Source: Syncephalis fuscata
Lineage: Eukaryota; Zoopagomycota; Zoopagomycetes; Zoopagales; Piptocephalidaceae
Direction: 5' to 3'
Assembly: GCA_025786725.1 (NCBI GenBank)
Contig: JAHLTZ010000044.1
Span: 90,477 to 154,476, forward strand
Length of the DNA: 64,000 nt
This document shows, one piece after another, positions 12,055 through 24,246 of this stretch (positions within the stretch are counted from its first letter, which is position 1; each line of letters begins with the position of its first letter). Under the pieces are notes generated by a model. That model ran no database searches, was not told where the DNA came from, and saw only the letters and a program-made list of their open reading frames with translations. Both the position numbers and the translations under genes were made by a program.

Positions 12055-12975
12055 TTAACATCACTAATAGCGTATTCATCATGATGGATACACGCAATCA
12101 CGTGTATCTATTTGTATATGGCCAATTCTTAGACGTGCGCGGATCACCGCGACTATGTATCATATTCGTAGAGAAAGAGTGCGAGTGCGAGAACGGTATT
12201 TAAAATACCATATTGTTATTATCATTAATTTTATTCACGGTTGTTTGTTACGAACATGACTACCAATACCATTACTACTATTACCGCTACCACCACCACG
12301 ATTAATGCATATCGTTTGCTTTATCTCCTTTAGTTACTTTGTCTATTTGATTATCAGCCTCTTTTTATTCCCACTACAATTATAATAAGTGGTTTAATTT
12401 GTGATCAAATTGCATGTGTGGCTATATGATTATTTCACACTTTGTGTTTCCATTCATTATTTCCTTGCGTTTCCTTTCTATTTAGTTTTTTTGCAATAGC
12501 GAGTGTTTACGCTCATTGCAGCGTTATAAATACCACCGTTATTCACAAACATATATATATACATATATTCGATTACGATTATTGCAAACAATTTGTTTCC
12601 TTTTTCCATCATTTTTGCTAATGTATTATTATGAAGAGAAATGAACTTCATAATATAACTAAAAGCGTTAGTTCAAAAATCAACCCATGTTGTCAAAACA
12701 GTCATTATGTCATAGATAGATATACAACAAATATGTGTAAGCAGAGAAAGAAAAAGTATTTTAAAGGAGAATTAAACACTCCAACTTTATCATCCACGCG
12801 TTAGTCGTCACTGATCATGAACGACATACAAAAGCTGTTGCTAACAAAGATAATCGCCAAGATATGTAAGTGGTGTCTGTGTGTGTGTCTGTGTGTAAGT
12901 AAGAAAACGCCCAGCATCAGTAGCAATTGCGACAACAATAACAGACCTGACGACAAATCAAGCGCCAAATACTGT
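12055..12975. other. convergent 3' intergenic region
   Basis: AT-rich spacer between two convergent genes. It contains short (AT)n runs near 12550-12570 and a GT-rich stretch at 12872-12897. No gene or RNA is visible. Confidence 0.4.
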
Positions 12976-13656
12976 TTATTTCTTGGCTGGGTTAGCAGCC
13001 TTGGACTTGGCAAGACCGCGGAACTTCTTGGCGCGGTTCTTGCGTTCCTTGCGCTGCTTACGCGAGGTACGGACGTGCTCGAACAAACCGTTCTATTAAA
13101 TATGCAAAAAAGAGTAAGTCATACCATAAATAATATATTGGCTAGTTATTACTAGCTATTCTGCTAAATAGCTGCTAATCTACACAAATACTTACGCGAG
13201 CAAGGCGGTACTTAGGCTCGAAGCGTTTAGCAGAGTCAACTGAGTCGTAGATCAAAGCAAACCAGTTGAGCGACCACCACCAAAGTGGATACGGAAACCG
13301 AAGACAACAATGCTGTCCTTGTCGGCTTTGTACATCTTGGCGAGTTTGTCGCGGATTTCATCCTTGGAAAGGCTGGCGCGACCTGGGTGGATGACATCCA
13401 CAACCTGTAACATTAAGTTAATAAAAGTACAAGTAAAATATTATGTCGGTTATAATAATAACGACAATAAAATAATAAACCGCGTAATGCTATCTATAAA
13501 CTATAAAAATACTTACCATTTGCTTGCGTTGAAGCAAGCGGTTGGTCAAGAACTTGCGAGTGCGGAGAGTTGCCGATGGAGCGTCAGCCTATTATTCAAT
13601 CATTAGTAAACTAATTAACGATACTTTAGTAACCAGATTCATGCTATTACTCCCAT
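12976..13656 (-). CDS. RPS24: 40S ribosomal protein eS24
   Basis: A structural protein of the small ribosomal subunit. Exons on the minus strand: 13656-13651 (only six bases, Met-Gly), 13588-13517, 13404-13196 and 13092-12976. Motifs are unmistakable: [48 protein letters not shown], then FEPKYRLAR, and the basic tail [17 protein letters not shown]. The length (about 134 aa) matches the family. One base is missing in the A-run at 13259-13261 (T-run on the coding strand): restoring it gives the conserved STGFALIYDS segment. Because this is an essential gene, the slip is almost certainly a sequence error. The six-base first exon is inferred from phase and a GTAATA donor and is the least certain part. 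Confidence 0.93.
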
Positions 13657-14689
13657 AAGCCACCTCCAATTCCACAAATTGGATGAATTATATACGCAAT
13701 TCGTATATTATTATCGTTAATAACGCCATCTATTTGTCGCACCACTGGGTATAATATACTGTTGTTTATAGTATATTCAGTATTCTTAAATAAAGCTATC
13801 CATCTCTATATCAGCCAAATATAATGCCTATATTTATATAGCAATTCATTTCTTCATATGTATATGTATGTATGTATGTATGTATTCATCCATCCATCCA
13901 TCCATCCATCTATCCAGCTACTTATTAGCCTATTGCTTGTACTATCATTATAGACAGTTGCTGATAGTATGTTAATATATCCATCATCCGTTTCTATATC
14001 ATATACTGTTTACTCGAATCCATCCATTTTCTAGCCATCTCTATCCATCCATCCGCGCTAATTGATGTATAGTGTATTGATTCTATGGTGTAAATACCAT
14101 CTTCTACCTACCATGATGCTGTCTGAGGTCTCTGTATATCGCCGGATCGGGGATAGCACAGCAGAAGAGAAGAGAAGGGACCAGAGGCAGTATGGGGCGC
14201 ACTCCTACGATGTTCATCTGTGCCAGCCAATCACCACACACAACACGCTCACACATATACACACTTATTTGCACACTCATTCACTCATTCGTAGTCACAT
14301 TAATTACAAAGTAACAATTTAATAGTAATAATAGTCAATATATAAATATAAAGTAAATAAAGGACTTGTGCCAATTGTATTAACCAGAATTAGAAGTAAA
14401 ATATAAATAAAGTATAAATAAAACAGATACTGTTTCTCTAATTGTGACATATGCTAGAATGGCTGCAAGAGCGATGGCAAAGCAAAGAGTAGAAAATTAA
14501 GTACGTAGCAGCTTTAGCTATGCAGAATAATAGCATAACACAGTAATTGTGGCAGTCCAATGACTACATTAAAGGATATTGACACAACTGAATTACTTAT
14601 TCTTTTTATTAAACATGTAATTAATGGTTAGTTATATTAATGATTAATTAGTTAATTATATTGTAATCTGGTAATTAAGTAACAATAAT
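13657..14689. other. intergenic with simple repeats
   Basis: AT-rich spacer between two minus-strand genes. It holds tetranucleotide repeats at about 13861-13915. No gene is supported; the 86-codon frame at 14062 is low complexity. Confidence 0.35.
13861..13915. repeat. tetranucleotide microsatellites (GTAT)n and (CATC)n
   Basis: A run of about six GTAT units (13861-13884) is followed directly by about seven CATC units (13887-13915). Degenerate CATC units recur near 14020-14055. Confidence 0.9.
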
Positions 14690-15035
14690 TAATCATTTAA
14701 TCTATTGAACATGATGGTGGGTGGCGAATGACATTAAAGCTTAAATGCCCATCATGATGGATTATTATCCAGTATGCATATATCCACCATTTACTTACAT
14801 TATTCCCATTCTATCCCGCGCTACCATATATCATTCTACAATATACTAGACACATTCTATTTTATATATTTTAATATACTGTACTCATTCCAGTTATTGA
14901 CCTATATTACTATAACTTCAAAAATGTATTAAAGTAAATAAAGCATCGAATGTGTCTAGTGTGTTATAGAATGAGAATGATATAAATGAATAGAGGATAT
15001 ATGCATACTGATAATAAACCATCTAATGCTAGTGT
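14690..15035. repeat. family B repeats, copies 2 and 3 in inverted arrangement
   Basis: Copy 2 (14690-14895) reads in the plus sense: tctattgaacatgatgg, then agtatgcatata, then catatatcattct. Copy 3 (about 14940-15035) reads in the opposite sense, with gaatagaggatatatgcat. Between them the words ctagacacattct and gaatgtgtctag are reverse complements. The pair could form a hairpin. Confidence 0.6.
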
Positions 15036-15183
15036 AACAGCTTTAACGTTAACAAATAAGACTACAACTAAATAAAGCATTAATACCGCTAGTATTAAAA
15101 TGTTTATTGAAATCGCGTTATAACCAAGCTACATGCTATCAAAATATGCACTATAATTCATTCAATATTCACAAATATAATGC

Positions 15184-15897
15184 TTATTTGTTTTTCTTGG
15201 CTGCCAATTCACGTTGCTTGGTCGCATATTCTCGGCGGAAGCGTGTGACTTAATGCCAACCTGATTACGCACTTTTTTATGAAGAGTAGGGCGATATCCA
15301 AAAGCAAAGAGAATTTCAAGAAATACGAAGAGTGGTGCTTGTAGCAATGCTAAATGTAATGGATTAGAATACATAGCAATTAACTATAAACATTTAATGT
15401 AATTTACCTTGAGCAAAATTGTCGAGTAAAGCAGGCGAGCGCTTCTCAAATACATGATGCGTAAAGATCTGGGCAAACCATGAAAACACTTGTATGAATA
15501 TAGCGATTTTAATTGGAGCTTCTGCGTGATTATAGAATCCAGTAGCAGTTATCGACATGATACACAGAATAGGTGTCATTAGCATCTAGATAAATAGCAA
15601 TTAGCTTTATAGTGTTCTAACTTTTCCGGTTATACTTGTACTTACACCAGCAGCAGGTTCCAGCAACATATAGTATGCGCTGTAAAGGAGGGCGGCACTG
15701 AATGGTACATTGATAACAACTGGTATCTTAGAGAAGATACCTGTATCAATCGTAGCAATCGGATCGAAAGCACTAGTAAGCACCATAGCACTCCAAAGAA
15801 TAAGCGGTACACATATAATGTGGCAAAGCACGTTGATACGATTACTGTGGTAGCTACCATAGAAGATTAGCTGCTGTTCAAGGTCAAAGGCTCCCAT
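15184..15897 (-). CDS. Mpo1/DUF962-like ER membrane protein
   Basis: Minus-strand exons 15897-15646, 15585-15408 and 15349-15184, about 198 aa. The N-terminus FDLEQQLIFYGSYHSNRINVL.HI is the signature of the DUF962/Mpo1 family. The yeast member Mpo1 is an Fe2+-dependent dioxygenase of the ER membrane that removes one carbon from 2-hydroxy fatty acids (phytosphingosine breakdown). The conserved histidines YHSNRINVLCH and QIFTHHVFEKRSPAL are present, with about four hydrophobic segments. One base is missing near 15249-15250: restoring it gives the tail VGIKVTRFRREYATKQRE, which ends at 15184 in a basic KKNK. The unrestored frame runs on with unrelated residues. The start is the ATG at 15897, 300 bp from a divergently transcribed gene, so a shared promoter is likely. 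Confidence 0.88.
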
Positions 15898-16197
15898 GTT
15901 TACTAGAGTGTCGTAGTCGTAGTCGTGGTGGTGGTGATAGTTGCGGACAAGCAGATAAGTAGATAAGCAGCACTGTTAGACAATCAATATGGAGTAGTAT
16001 CAATACTATACTGGTAAAGAGAGAGAAAGCGAATGTTAAATAGGCCTGCGTAAGTAGTGTGGATATCACCCAACCGAACTGTTTTGCGTGGGTCTGTGTC
16101 TGTGTTTCACATAAACATCTTGGGGTATAAAAATAAAGACCGACGACACTAAAGATCACGTTACTATAGCCCGTGTTCATCACCTTTCTTCTTTACT
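15898..16197. promoter_or_regulatory. short divergent promoter
   Basis: This 300-bp gap separates the ATGs of two oppositely transcribed genes (Mpo1-like and SWAP-like). It contains a pyrimidine/purine-skewed stretch beside each gene and no other feature. Confidence 0.45.
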
Positions 16198-17824
16198 ATG
16201 GCTTCAATAGCTGACGAGGTACCTTCGCGACGATACAGTTCAAACAAGCGACCACGCTCACCTGAAGCGAATAGGACAGTATGGGCAGTGGTTGGCTATG
16301 AAGCAAAACTATTTCGCCAACCGGCCTTAAATTTAGGCGAATTCTACAACCTTGGCGTGATCAGGGCGTGTTATTGGACCGGTAGGGCAGCTGCGGAAGT
16401 ATAAGTCCATAAGCGTATGAGTCATATAAGCATGTGCAGCTAAATGTCGGCATTAAGGTATGACGCACGTAATTTACTGGACGAAAAGCAGCTGGACGCG
16501 GCCAAATACAACAAAAGGCATGGTGGGCCAACTGAGGCCATTCAACTGCAAGAACAGGCACTGGACCGTGAAAGATATCATGACCTCGACTCAGAAGAAG
16601 AGTCGTTGTTTGGCATGGAAGAAGAGGAGCGGGACATGTATGTGGGTAGGTGCTTGCAAATATAATGGCTGGTTAGTGGCCAAGCAATACTATAACACAT
16701 CATGTATAGAGGAAAAGAGAAAGCGGCGAAAACTAGCGATGGAAGGCAAGGAATTTTATTACAACTACGAAGAACAATCGGGAAAAACAAGCCATGGTAA
16801 TAGAAATAGAATAAGCGAATAGCATAATAGCTTATTGTTATGGAATAGATGAAATAGTGACCAAATCAGATTATACTGATAATAATAGACAGTCGATCAA
16901 TGTTGTACCATTGACAAGGCTCAAGACGGATACTTTTACACCTCCATTTAGTATTCCAGAAGGAATGGTTGTTGTAGGTGCATTATATGGCTAGTTATGT
17001 AACAACGGCTTATTCGTAAATGTCTCATAGCCTGAGACGAAACGCCATGCCGAGATTATTGAGCGTACGGCACGCTATCTGAATAGCAGTACTGATCCAC
17101 AGTTAGAAATTTTAATTAAGGCTAAACAGGCACATAACCGTGACTTTGCATTTCTTGACTCACGACACTATCTTCATGAATATTACAAACACGTGCGATG
17201 GATTATAACGAGTGGTCTTGGTGATTATGCTTCAAGCGACGATGAAGCGTCGGACGATGATAGTAACATTGATATGCCGTAAGTGTTTATTTTCTACCAT
17301 CTAATTATTCAATAAACTTGTAAAATTATTAGATCTGATAATGAATTAAAGCAATTTATTGATCGTATGGCTGAATTCATTGCCCAAAATGGTGATGAAT
17401 TTGAAGGGCAAATTCGGGCCAATCATTCAGATCCATCTAAATTAGCATTTATGGATAAAGGTGCCACTTATCAAAAATATTATAGATTTAAAGTAAAAAC
17501 ATTACGAACAAATAAGCAATCAGAGACAGAGAACGATACAAATCGTTGCCAGTTCAGATGAATCAATGGTTGAACAAGAAGATAAAGAAGAGACGGAAGA
17601 TGAGAAGATAAAAGAAGAACCAATGACAATGCCTTTATCGTCGTCGCGTAAGTTTTAATTCATATATTTATTGTAAATTTATATATGTTTATTAATCAAT
17701 TTTATAAATAATAGCAATACCCGATGACATGGAACAAAAACGTGCAGAACGACTAGCTAAAGCACGAGCATGGCTAGCAAGGAAAAAGAATGTTGATAAT
17801 GAGGATATGACAACAACAATATAA
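16198..17824 (+). CDS. SWAP/SURP-domain splicing regulator (SFSWAP-like)
   Basis: Seven exons: 16198-16381, 16458-16645, 16710-16796, 16858-16967, 17031-17278, 17333-17647 and 17715-17824; about 413 aa. The N-terminal DRY_EERY domain shows VVGYEAKLFR, ILQPWRDQGVLLDR, YDARNLLDE and ERYHDLDSEEE. Two SURP modules follow: PETKRHAEIIERTARYL, KAKQAHNRDFAFLD, HYLHEYYKHVRW and later QFIDRMAEFIAQNGDEFE, KLAFMDKG.TYQKYY. The last exon ends in RAERLAKARAWLARKK, as in the suppressor-of-white-apricot family. These nuclear proteins regulate alternative splicing; SURP domains bind splicing factor 1. Two single-base slips are needed: one base missing at 16320-16337 and one extra at 17493-17540. All seven exon phases agree once these are allowed. 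Most budding yeasts lack this gene. Confidence 0.87.
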
Positions 17825-18841
17825 CCATAATATTAATATTTTGTGTTAATAAAAACAAATATTAAATTTGTAATAATCTTTTTATAGTTTACTTTATAAG
17901 TTATTTATAAATTACTCAATATAATTTGGTGGTCAAATGATTTTATGATAAAACAATAACGGCATCCATAGTCAAATACGATGCTTTATTATCAAAATGA
18001 TGCTATACAACGACTCATAGCTAATTCTAGCAAACAATTGTTGGCAATAACACTTGTGTTAGCAGTTAGTAGTACGATCCTATAAATGAATAACTTATTC
18101 CTGTAAACCAAACTGCAATATCAAAAATGCACTTACAGATAATCGTTGCATGTATAAAGCGCATTGCAGCTATTGGTGCACACACTTCAAGTTACCATGT
18201 CAATGCGCTTTGTTGCTTTACACTTTGCACTGATAATATGTCCTATACAATATAGCATGATTGGCATTGCATGGTCACAAGTTTACATGCCTATGCAATA
18301 AATACAAATTACTAGTGACATCATCATTGTTTCTGCCAAATAAACAATATTCTCATACGAATAGCAACACATATATAATACACATGGCCATTATGCCACT
18401 AAGACACTTTACTAGCTGTGTTTATTTGTTCGTATGAGCTATCATATGAATATTTGCTGTGTATATATGACACTTTGCCTGATATTATCCCCTTCCTTTT
18501 TTAATTTTAGTACATATTAAACAAACTGTGGCATCATTATCTAATTTGTGCCAATCACGCATTGTTTTTTATTTTACCTGCTTGTTCCAATAAATCAATA
18601 TTACCATGAGGCTTTCTATTGTCGCTTGTTAGTATAACTGGGCAAAATGGCACTATTAGCTAGGCAGAAATATTAACATTATACTTGTGCACATGTGCAG
18701 CATTAGACACCAAAATAGACTGATGTATCTATAACAATGTTATAATTCAAACATGAATTTCATATGCAAACATTATAATTATATATTTATTATAAAATCA
18801 TTATTTAATACGTATATATCATCTATTTGTCTATATCATTT
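17825..18841. other. intergenic
   Basis: Low-complexity AT-rich DNA with the word ggtggtcaaatgat near 17930, also seen in mutated form at 2405, 2490, 3555 and 24838. No gene or RNA is recognisable. Confidence 0.35.
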
Positions 18842-19645
18842 TATCGTTTACCGATTATACGTTATTAATAAAAGCTGTCTGCTTATTGCCAACTGTATTT
18901 GTCATATTGATTCATACTATTTATTTCATTTACTCAATCGCATACATGATAGTTTTACCATTATCATTCATGTAGTTTCTTTTGTCTATTTGTTTGGCTA
19001 TTTATTATTATATGTTGCCAAAATCACTTTGTGCTTTGATATGTTACAGATTGTCATTGCAAATTGTACTGGCAATAGCTTTTACAGTCTTTATAGTAGC
19101 AGATCGCACTGCCGCTGTTGAGATTGCAAAGCTATTACCGGATGACCTACAATGGCGATCTATAGTAAAAGCAAAGTATAAAACGACATTTCACAGCATG
19201 TATTCGCCATAATATAAAAACAAGCCAGAAATGCACTTATCGTGTGATAAAGTTGCCAATACTAATTATCAAAGTGCTGCTGATTATTTGTAAAAAGATA
19301 AGATTAAAGAGCAATACAAGGACGTGGTGTAGAAGGTGTTGCTAGTCAACTAATAGTCAGCCAACTACTGACACCAACTAAGTAGCATATATGCTATCAA
19401 GTGTGCAGAAAGGGAAAAGAAAGGTGATGACGTAGATTATGAGTTGGAACCTGTCAGTCAATATTTATAGAAACGTGAATTATTTATTAACAAGCAGCAT
19501 GTGAATAATAAAAGCAATCTACCCAACATGTCGGTACGTCACAGAACAATGTTAACAGTGAATAAATAAATGTATTAAAATAAATGCCATTTTACCACCA
19601 AAGCTATTCATTAGTTTATTGATGTAAAATAATAAATTTATTAAA
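18842..19645 (+). repeat. 0.8-kb dispersed element, family A copy 2
   Basis: A near-identical partner of 7018-7829 in the same orientation. Small differences include deletion of one acta unit, loss of single bases at cgtgttgat, cttgtc and aagtgtga, and a few substitutions. The 76-codon frame at 18982-19212 has a single amino-acid change relative to copy 1. Flanking sequences share nothing with those of copy 1. Confidence 0.75.
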
Positions 19646-19877
19646 AACTAATTAAAAGAACAAAGTTATTTTGCCATAAAAAATAAGTCATTGTTATAGA
19701 ACATGTTCATTAATAAAATTAGAAAGCGTAATAAAACTAATGCTACTTTATACCAAGTGTTATTTATAGAGAAAAAAAACCATATTATTTTTATAAAAAT
19801 GTTTTATAAAGCCGTACATAGAATTTCATGACCGAATCTTGTCTAGTCATTTCAGATAATAGCGTAGGATCTGTTGC

Positions 19878-21782
19878 CTATGTCATATTTTCCAATTCAG
19901 TGTTTTCGACAAGAAGTAAAGCGTCTTTTTTAGCCTTTTTAACGTCGACGGTCCAGGTTAGAATGACGGGCATGATAAGCATAACCAGTAATAGATAGAA
20001 GGCGTAGCGCAGTTCGCCTGTAGCATCGGAAATTGCTGCCGTAGCAAGTGGGCCGATCCAAGCGGCACCCTTATCTGTAATCTCGTATAGACTAAAGAAT
20101 TCGTTTTCGCGACCAGGTGGCAATAAATCCGAAAACATAACTCGAGCATAACTTTGAACAGCACCTAACAAAAGACCGCTGACCACCGACATAACCCAGA
20201 TTTCTGGTTGATATTTAAGACCAAATGGTGCAAAGAAACCAAGTAGGCCGTAGATGGGCAAAAGCGAGTACAACGAACAAATAATAATAATCATTTGTCG
20301 CGTTGTAAGATTAAGACGGCGCTGAATAAAGAGCCACAGGTAAACGCCGGCTGCGGCAGAAATTGGTACTATAACTGCAGCAATAATAAGCTGAACTTGA
20401 GACATGCCAAGCTTTGTTTTGGCAAAGATAACTGCCACCGATGTAATGGTACCAACACCATCTGACAACATAAACCAGGCTAAAAGGAAACGGAAGGTAT
20501 GGAGAAGCTTGCGTACTTGTCGAACTGTGCTAAACACTATATAGTTATGACAGTAAGTTACTATATTACATAGCTAGATCATTGTAATACTTGCATTTCT
20601 TCCATGAGTAGGTAAAGTAATTCTCACCAGCAGGTAGTGGTGGAGAAGGACGAGGTGGCAATAGACGGTGGCCGATAAAGCCGGCAATAAGCCACCAGAA
20701 ACAGGTTAGCGCACCACCAATATGCATACTAAAATACAGTTAGTATGCTATATTAATGAAAGTAGATGTACAGGCAATAACTTACGCATAATTAGGATCT
20801 GGATAAAACCATACAATAACAGCGCTGATAATAAGCATAGTTACACCGGCAGCATAGCCAATGGCCATGCCATTACCACTAATGCTATTACTAGTAACTG
20901 TCGTCACCTTTGTGATTTCAGCTTCATCGCCAGTCTTTTCTGCGGCAATAACATTTGGATGGAAGCGCGTCAGCGTGGGAATGTACGCATATAGAAAAAC
21001 GAGGGATGCCCCAAACGAGATATTGCCAAGGCCAGTAATCACTGCAGCGCCTAGAAATGCCTTGGGTGTTGTAATAGTCAACATCATAATGCCAACAATG
21101 GCACCGACAACATTAAAAAATAGCAAAAAGGTTTTGCGCCAGTCTAAATACAAGTTAATGGGATTAGCATAGTTAACGGTATAATTATTCATATAAACCA
21201 CTTACTGCCATGATCGGCCAATGCACCCAGACTAACAAACAGAAAAGCCTGAACAATGACAGCAAAACTGGATACGTAAAGTGGGAAACTTGCTGTATTG
21301 ACCCAGGCATCGCCAATCTGTACGACACACTTGTAGTCGGTAATTGTTGTGTCGCACGGCACGGTTCTATCCTCCATTTTGAAGCCATTTTTAGCGGCAA
21401 GTGTCTCGAGGATAATTGGCAAAAATACCGACATCAATACGACCGAGTAAGGCTCGCTCTATCAGTTGTAGAATGAATAAAGTAACAATAAGTTAGCACT
21501 ATTAACACGAACAGGTATAGAGAGTACATAAGGGTTTATTTAATAACTTACCGCAGCCGAGTACATGTAAAAGCCCCAAAGCTCACGTTTAGTCACTGGT
21601 CGAAGGGACATATCGACTTGTTCGGCCGTCATGTTTAGCTTTTTCGCGGCCAATTCGGCACTGGCTAGTGTCGAGACTTCTTTCATAACAAGTGTTGTTT
21701 CGTCATTTGCACTTTGGTCACTCTTTGATAGGTCAGTATCCACGTCGTTCGACATGGTGTCCAGCTGGTAGGGTGGACTCAT
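19878..21782 (-). CDS. ATG22: ATG22-like vacuolar amino-acid effluxer
   Basis: Minus-strand exons 21782-21552, 21458-21206, 21143-20786, 20728-20628 and 20536-19878 give 533 aa with all phases matching. The protein belongs to the Atg22 branch of the major facilitator superfamily. The yeast protein sits in the vacuolar membrane and exports amino acids released by autophagy. Motifs: VTKRELWGFYMYSAASEPYSVV near the start, SLGALADHG, DWRK-like NWRKTFLLFF, GNISFGASLVFLYAYIPTL, then FLLAWFMLSDGVGTITSVAVIFAK, VMFSDLLPPGRENEFFSLYEITDKGAAWIGPL. About twelve hydrophobic segments are visible. A hydrophilic, Ser/Asp-rich head of about 65 residues precedes them. There are no frameshifts. The upstream sequence (21783-22450) is pyrimidine-rich on the coding strand. 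Confidence 0.92.
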
Positions 21783-22418
21783 AGCTGGTTAAGCAAATAA
21801 ATCAAGGTTTGAGTATAGCAGCTAGTAGAAAATCACCAAATACTATAGTAAAAGTGCACTTAAATAGTGGCTCTTTAATGGTGTATTGCAGCAAACAGAA
21901 AGTATATCAATAGCCACAGTGAAAAGTGTAGCTATTTTATAGCACGTTTACCAGAAAGAATAACTCGTTATTGTTTTAGCAAATTAAGAGTAATAGTCGT
22001 AAAGAGAACTCGTGACAAAGAATGGTAGAGTGATATTGATGCAGTGTAAGCATCGACGATAAGGAGAGAAAAGCAACAAGGAGCGAAAATAGTGCCAAGT
22101 AGAAACACGAAGCTTTTTAATCGCAGTTTGAAGCTGGGGACCAAAAAAGCAATGCCCCACTTTAGCAGCAATAATCCAATTGTATGATGTGGTTGGCTAT
22201 AGTGGTGATGGGGTAATTGCCACTGTGCGATAATGAGGAGGGGAACAGGTATGTGCGAGGATAAAGAATAGTAGTAGCGACTGCGAATGGGTCGGGACAA
22301 GCAAAAGAGGGACCGGCACGGTTAGAAATAAAAGCGGAAGTGGAAGAAGAAAAGAAGGATTTGTTTGGTTTGTAGTGCCAATAATAGCCGTGGTAGCAAC
22401 AGTAGTGGTAGCGTGTAA
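21783..22418 (-). promoter_or_regulatory. pyrimidine-rich leader/promoter of the ATG22-like gene
   Basis: On the minus strand this stretch is rich in C and T (purine-rich as written), like the leaders upstream of the RhoGEF, ankyrin and 10-kb genes. Fragments are open on the plus strand but contain stops and no usable introns, so they are not called. Confidence 0.35.
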
Positions 22419-22702
22419 AGTAACGCACTACACATTGCGGTTCTATTTGTAACATCCTTCACACTGTACTCCAGATTTGTGATTGGGCCTCGTTCTTTTT
22501 ACTATGGTCAGTATACATTAACACAAATTGGCGACGATTTACTACTATGGCCGTTACCACTTGTGAGACTGACTACACCATCGGTGTATTACTTGTTCGA
22601 CACCTGGCGTCGGACACTGGCACAAACTAGGCAGTGGCCACGTGATGTCGCTGTTTTGGAAGAGGCAATTGGCCAAAAGATGGGGATCAGTCTGAAAATG
22701 TA
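22419..22702 (+). CDS. possible partial gene, unrecognised
   Basis: A plus-strand frame open from 22419 to a stop at 22700-22702 without a convincing ATG. The part from about 22479 looks coding: YYGQYTLTQIGDDLLLWPLP and VYYLFDTWRRTLAQTRQW, with mixed codon use and few simple repeats. Upstream, other frames encode a hydrophobic segment (PIIAVVATVVVA) that could join it with one added T near 22448. It may be the last exon of a small membrane protein, or chance. Confidence 0.28.
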
Positions 22703-23034
22703 ACAAACGTGGTGCTAAGCATTGTTTAGAAAACACGACTAGATACATAAGGCCGATAGTTATGAAGCGAAAGGCTGTAATAATAATGCTGTTGCGCATA
22801 AATGACGATAGGGCCTATGAAAAGGCACATAGTTTAATAAAATACATATTGTAATTCGTGTTATTGTGACTGCAATGTATTAATGTAAAATAAATTTATT
22901 TTTATCACTGATCACAAAGATGCACATCACTGCTGCTGTGTATGGCAACACCGCCAATGATATGTCGGCTAGTTAACGAGCCGCTATCCAACCGGTGTAG
23001 ACTAATAGTAATGATAAATAGCATGGCTTGTTTC
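22703..23034. other. intergenic
   Basis: AT-rich region downstream of the minus-strand PQ-loop gene. Nothing is recognisable. Confidence 0.35.
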
Positions 23035-24246
23035 TTAGACACGCTCGGCGGGCATCGTTGTTTCAAATGTATTTGGACCAGCGACCGGTTTTTGATAATG
23101 GTAAAATTGCCAGAAAATCTATTTCAAAATTAAGTCTATTTAGAACGTGTGCTGTGTGTGTGTGTGTGTGCCACTCGTTAGTGCCACTTACCACAAAATC
23201 AAAAAACAGTGTTCCACCACTAAAGAGGTAAGATGAATTGAGTGTTAGATATTTGTTTAAGCTAAATCACCTGGTTCTACTCTGCCCCTCCTTACCTTCC
23301 AATGAGCCAGGGTAGGTTAATAAGCAGATAGGTGTAATCCAGAGAATAGAAAAAGATCGACTATGAGCATTATTATTATTATACAGGCCAAGGATGGCAT
23401 AAGGCAACGTTTAGACTAGTGACAAGCCAAATGGTATGACAGCTAACTTACCGCACAATAGGTGATATTGCCAAGCACACAGTAGATAAACATGAGCATT
23501 GATAGTCCTTCGCATGACTTGTTACGAAAGTTTAGTATAATTTGGGGAATGCGTGCGCCCACTAAATAAAACAAAATAATAGTAAAATGTTAAATCCATA
23601 ATAATAAATACTATTTTTTTAAATACCATAACAAATGGCCGAGATGTAGCCAAAAACTTGAGGCCATAGCTGAATTGTACCATAATCGCGGTGGGGTCGG
23701 TTTTGTTGTGCATCTACGCTTATCCAACGGTGAACAAGCCCAATGGCTATTATGCTGAGCACGGGTAAAATACAATACAAAACAGTTTTTCGTAAACGAT
23801 TATGGCCATTGCTGGCCTGTGGCTCGTCTTGTACCAGTCTAGCTGTAGTAGCCTCGGTCAATAAAAGCGTGTGTTCATTTGCATTTTTTTGCAGCAAAAC
23901 ACGCTCGTCATACTGAGATGAAGAGGACGCGTCTCGATTGCGATAATAAAACATTTGCCATAGCAATGCCACGTCGGCCAGCGTATAATAGATCGCCAGG
24001 AGTAGCATGGTGAAAAGTAGATTCTGCAATACTACACCCACTAGATTAAATAAATCGCCAACAATCCAGATAAGAATAAAGTGCAACGATAGCGAGTCAC
24101 TTGATTTCCGTTTCCAATTCTCGTATAATTGTCTAGTAACTAGAGTTATATGATGAAAAGGCTGTTATCAGTATTACTTACGGCGCAAATACAACAATCC
24201 AGCAAGCAATCGACAAATAGCCAGTGATGGCCGATATAAATTGCAT
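23035..24246 (-). CDS. PQ-loop vacuolar amino-acid transporter (Ypq/SLC66A1-like)
   Basis: Six exons on the minus strand: 24246-24182, 24132-23627, 23561-23452, 23360-23296, 23219-23192 (28 nt) and 23118-23035; 285 aa, all phases consistent. Two PQ-loop repeats: the first has FAPQLYENWKRKSSDSLS followed by FILIWIVGDLFNLVG; the second has ARIPQIILNFRNKSCEGLSM and FIYCVLGNITYC. The last exons encode YLLINLPWLIGSGGTLFFDF and IFWQFYHYQ. Seven membrane segments are expected. Relatives (yeast Ypq1-3, human PQLC2) export cationic amino acids from the vacuole or lysosome. A hydrophilic Ser/Gln-rich loop of about 60 residues lies between the repeats, as in fungal homologues. The ATG at 24246 begins MQFISAITGYLSIACWIVVF. 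Confidence 0.92.

Noticed and set aside
22152-22480. A two-exon gene joining 22152-22248 to 22272 onward
   Set aside because: The implied introns would be only about 23 nt, too short for fungal splicing, and in-frame stops interrupt the first part.
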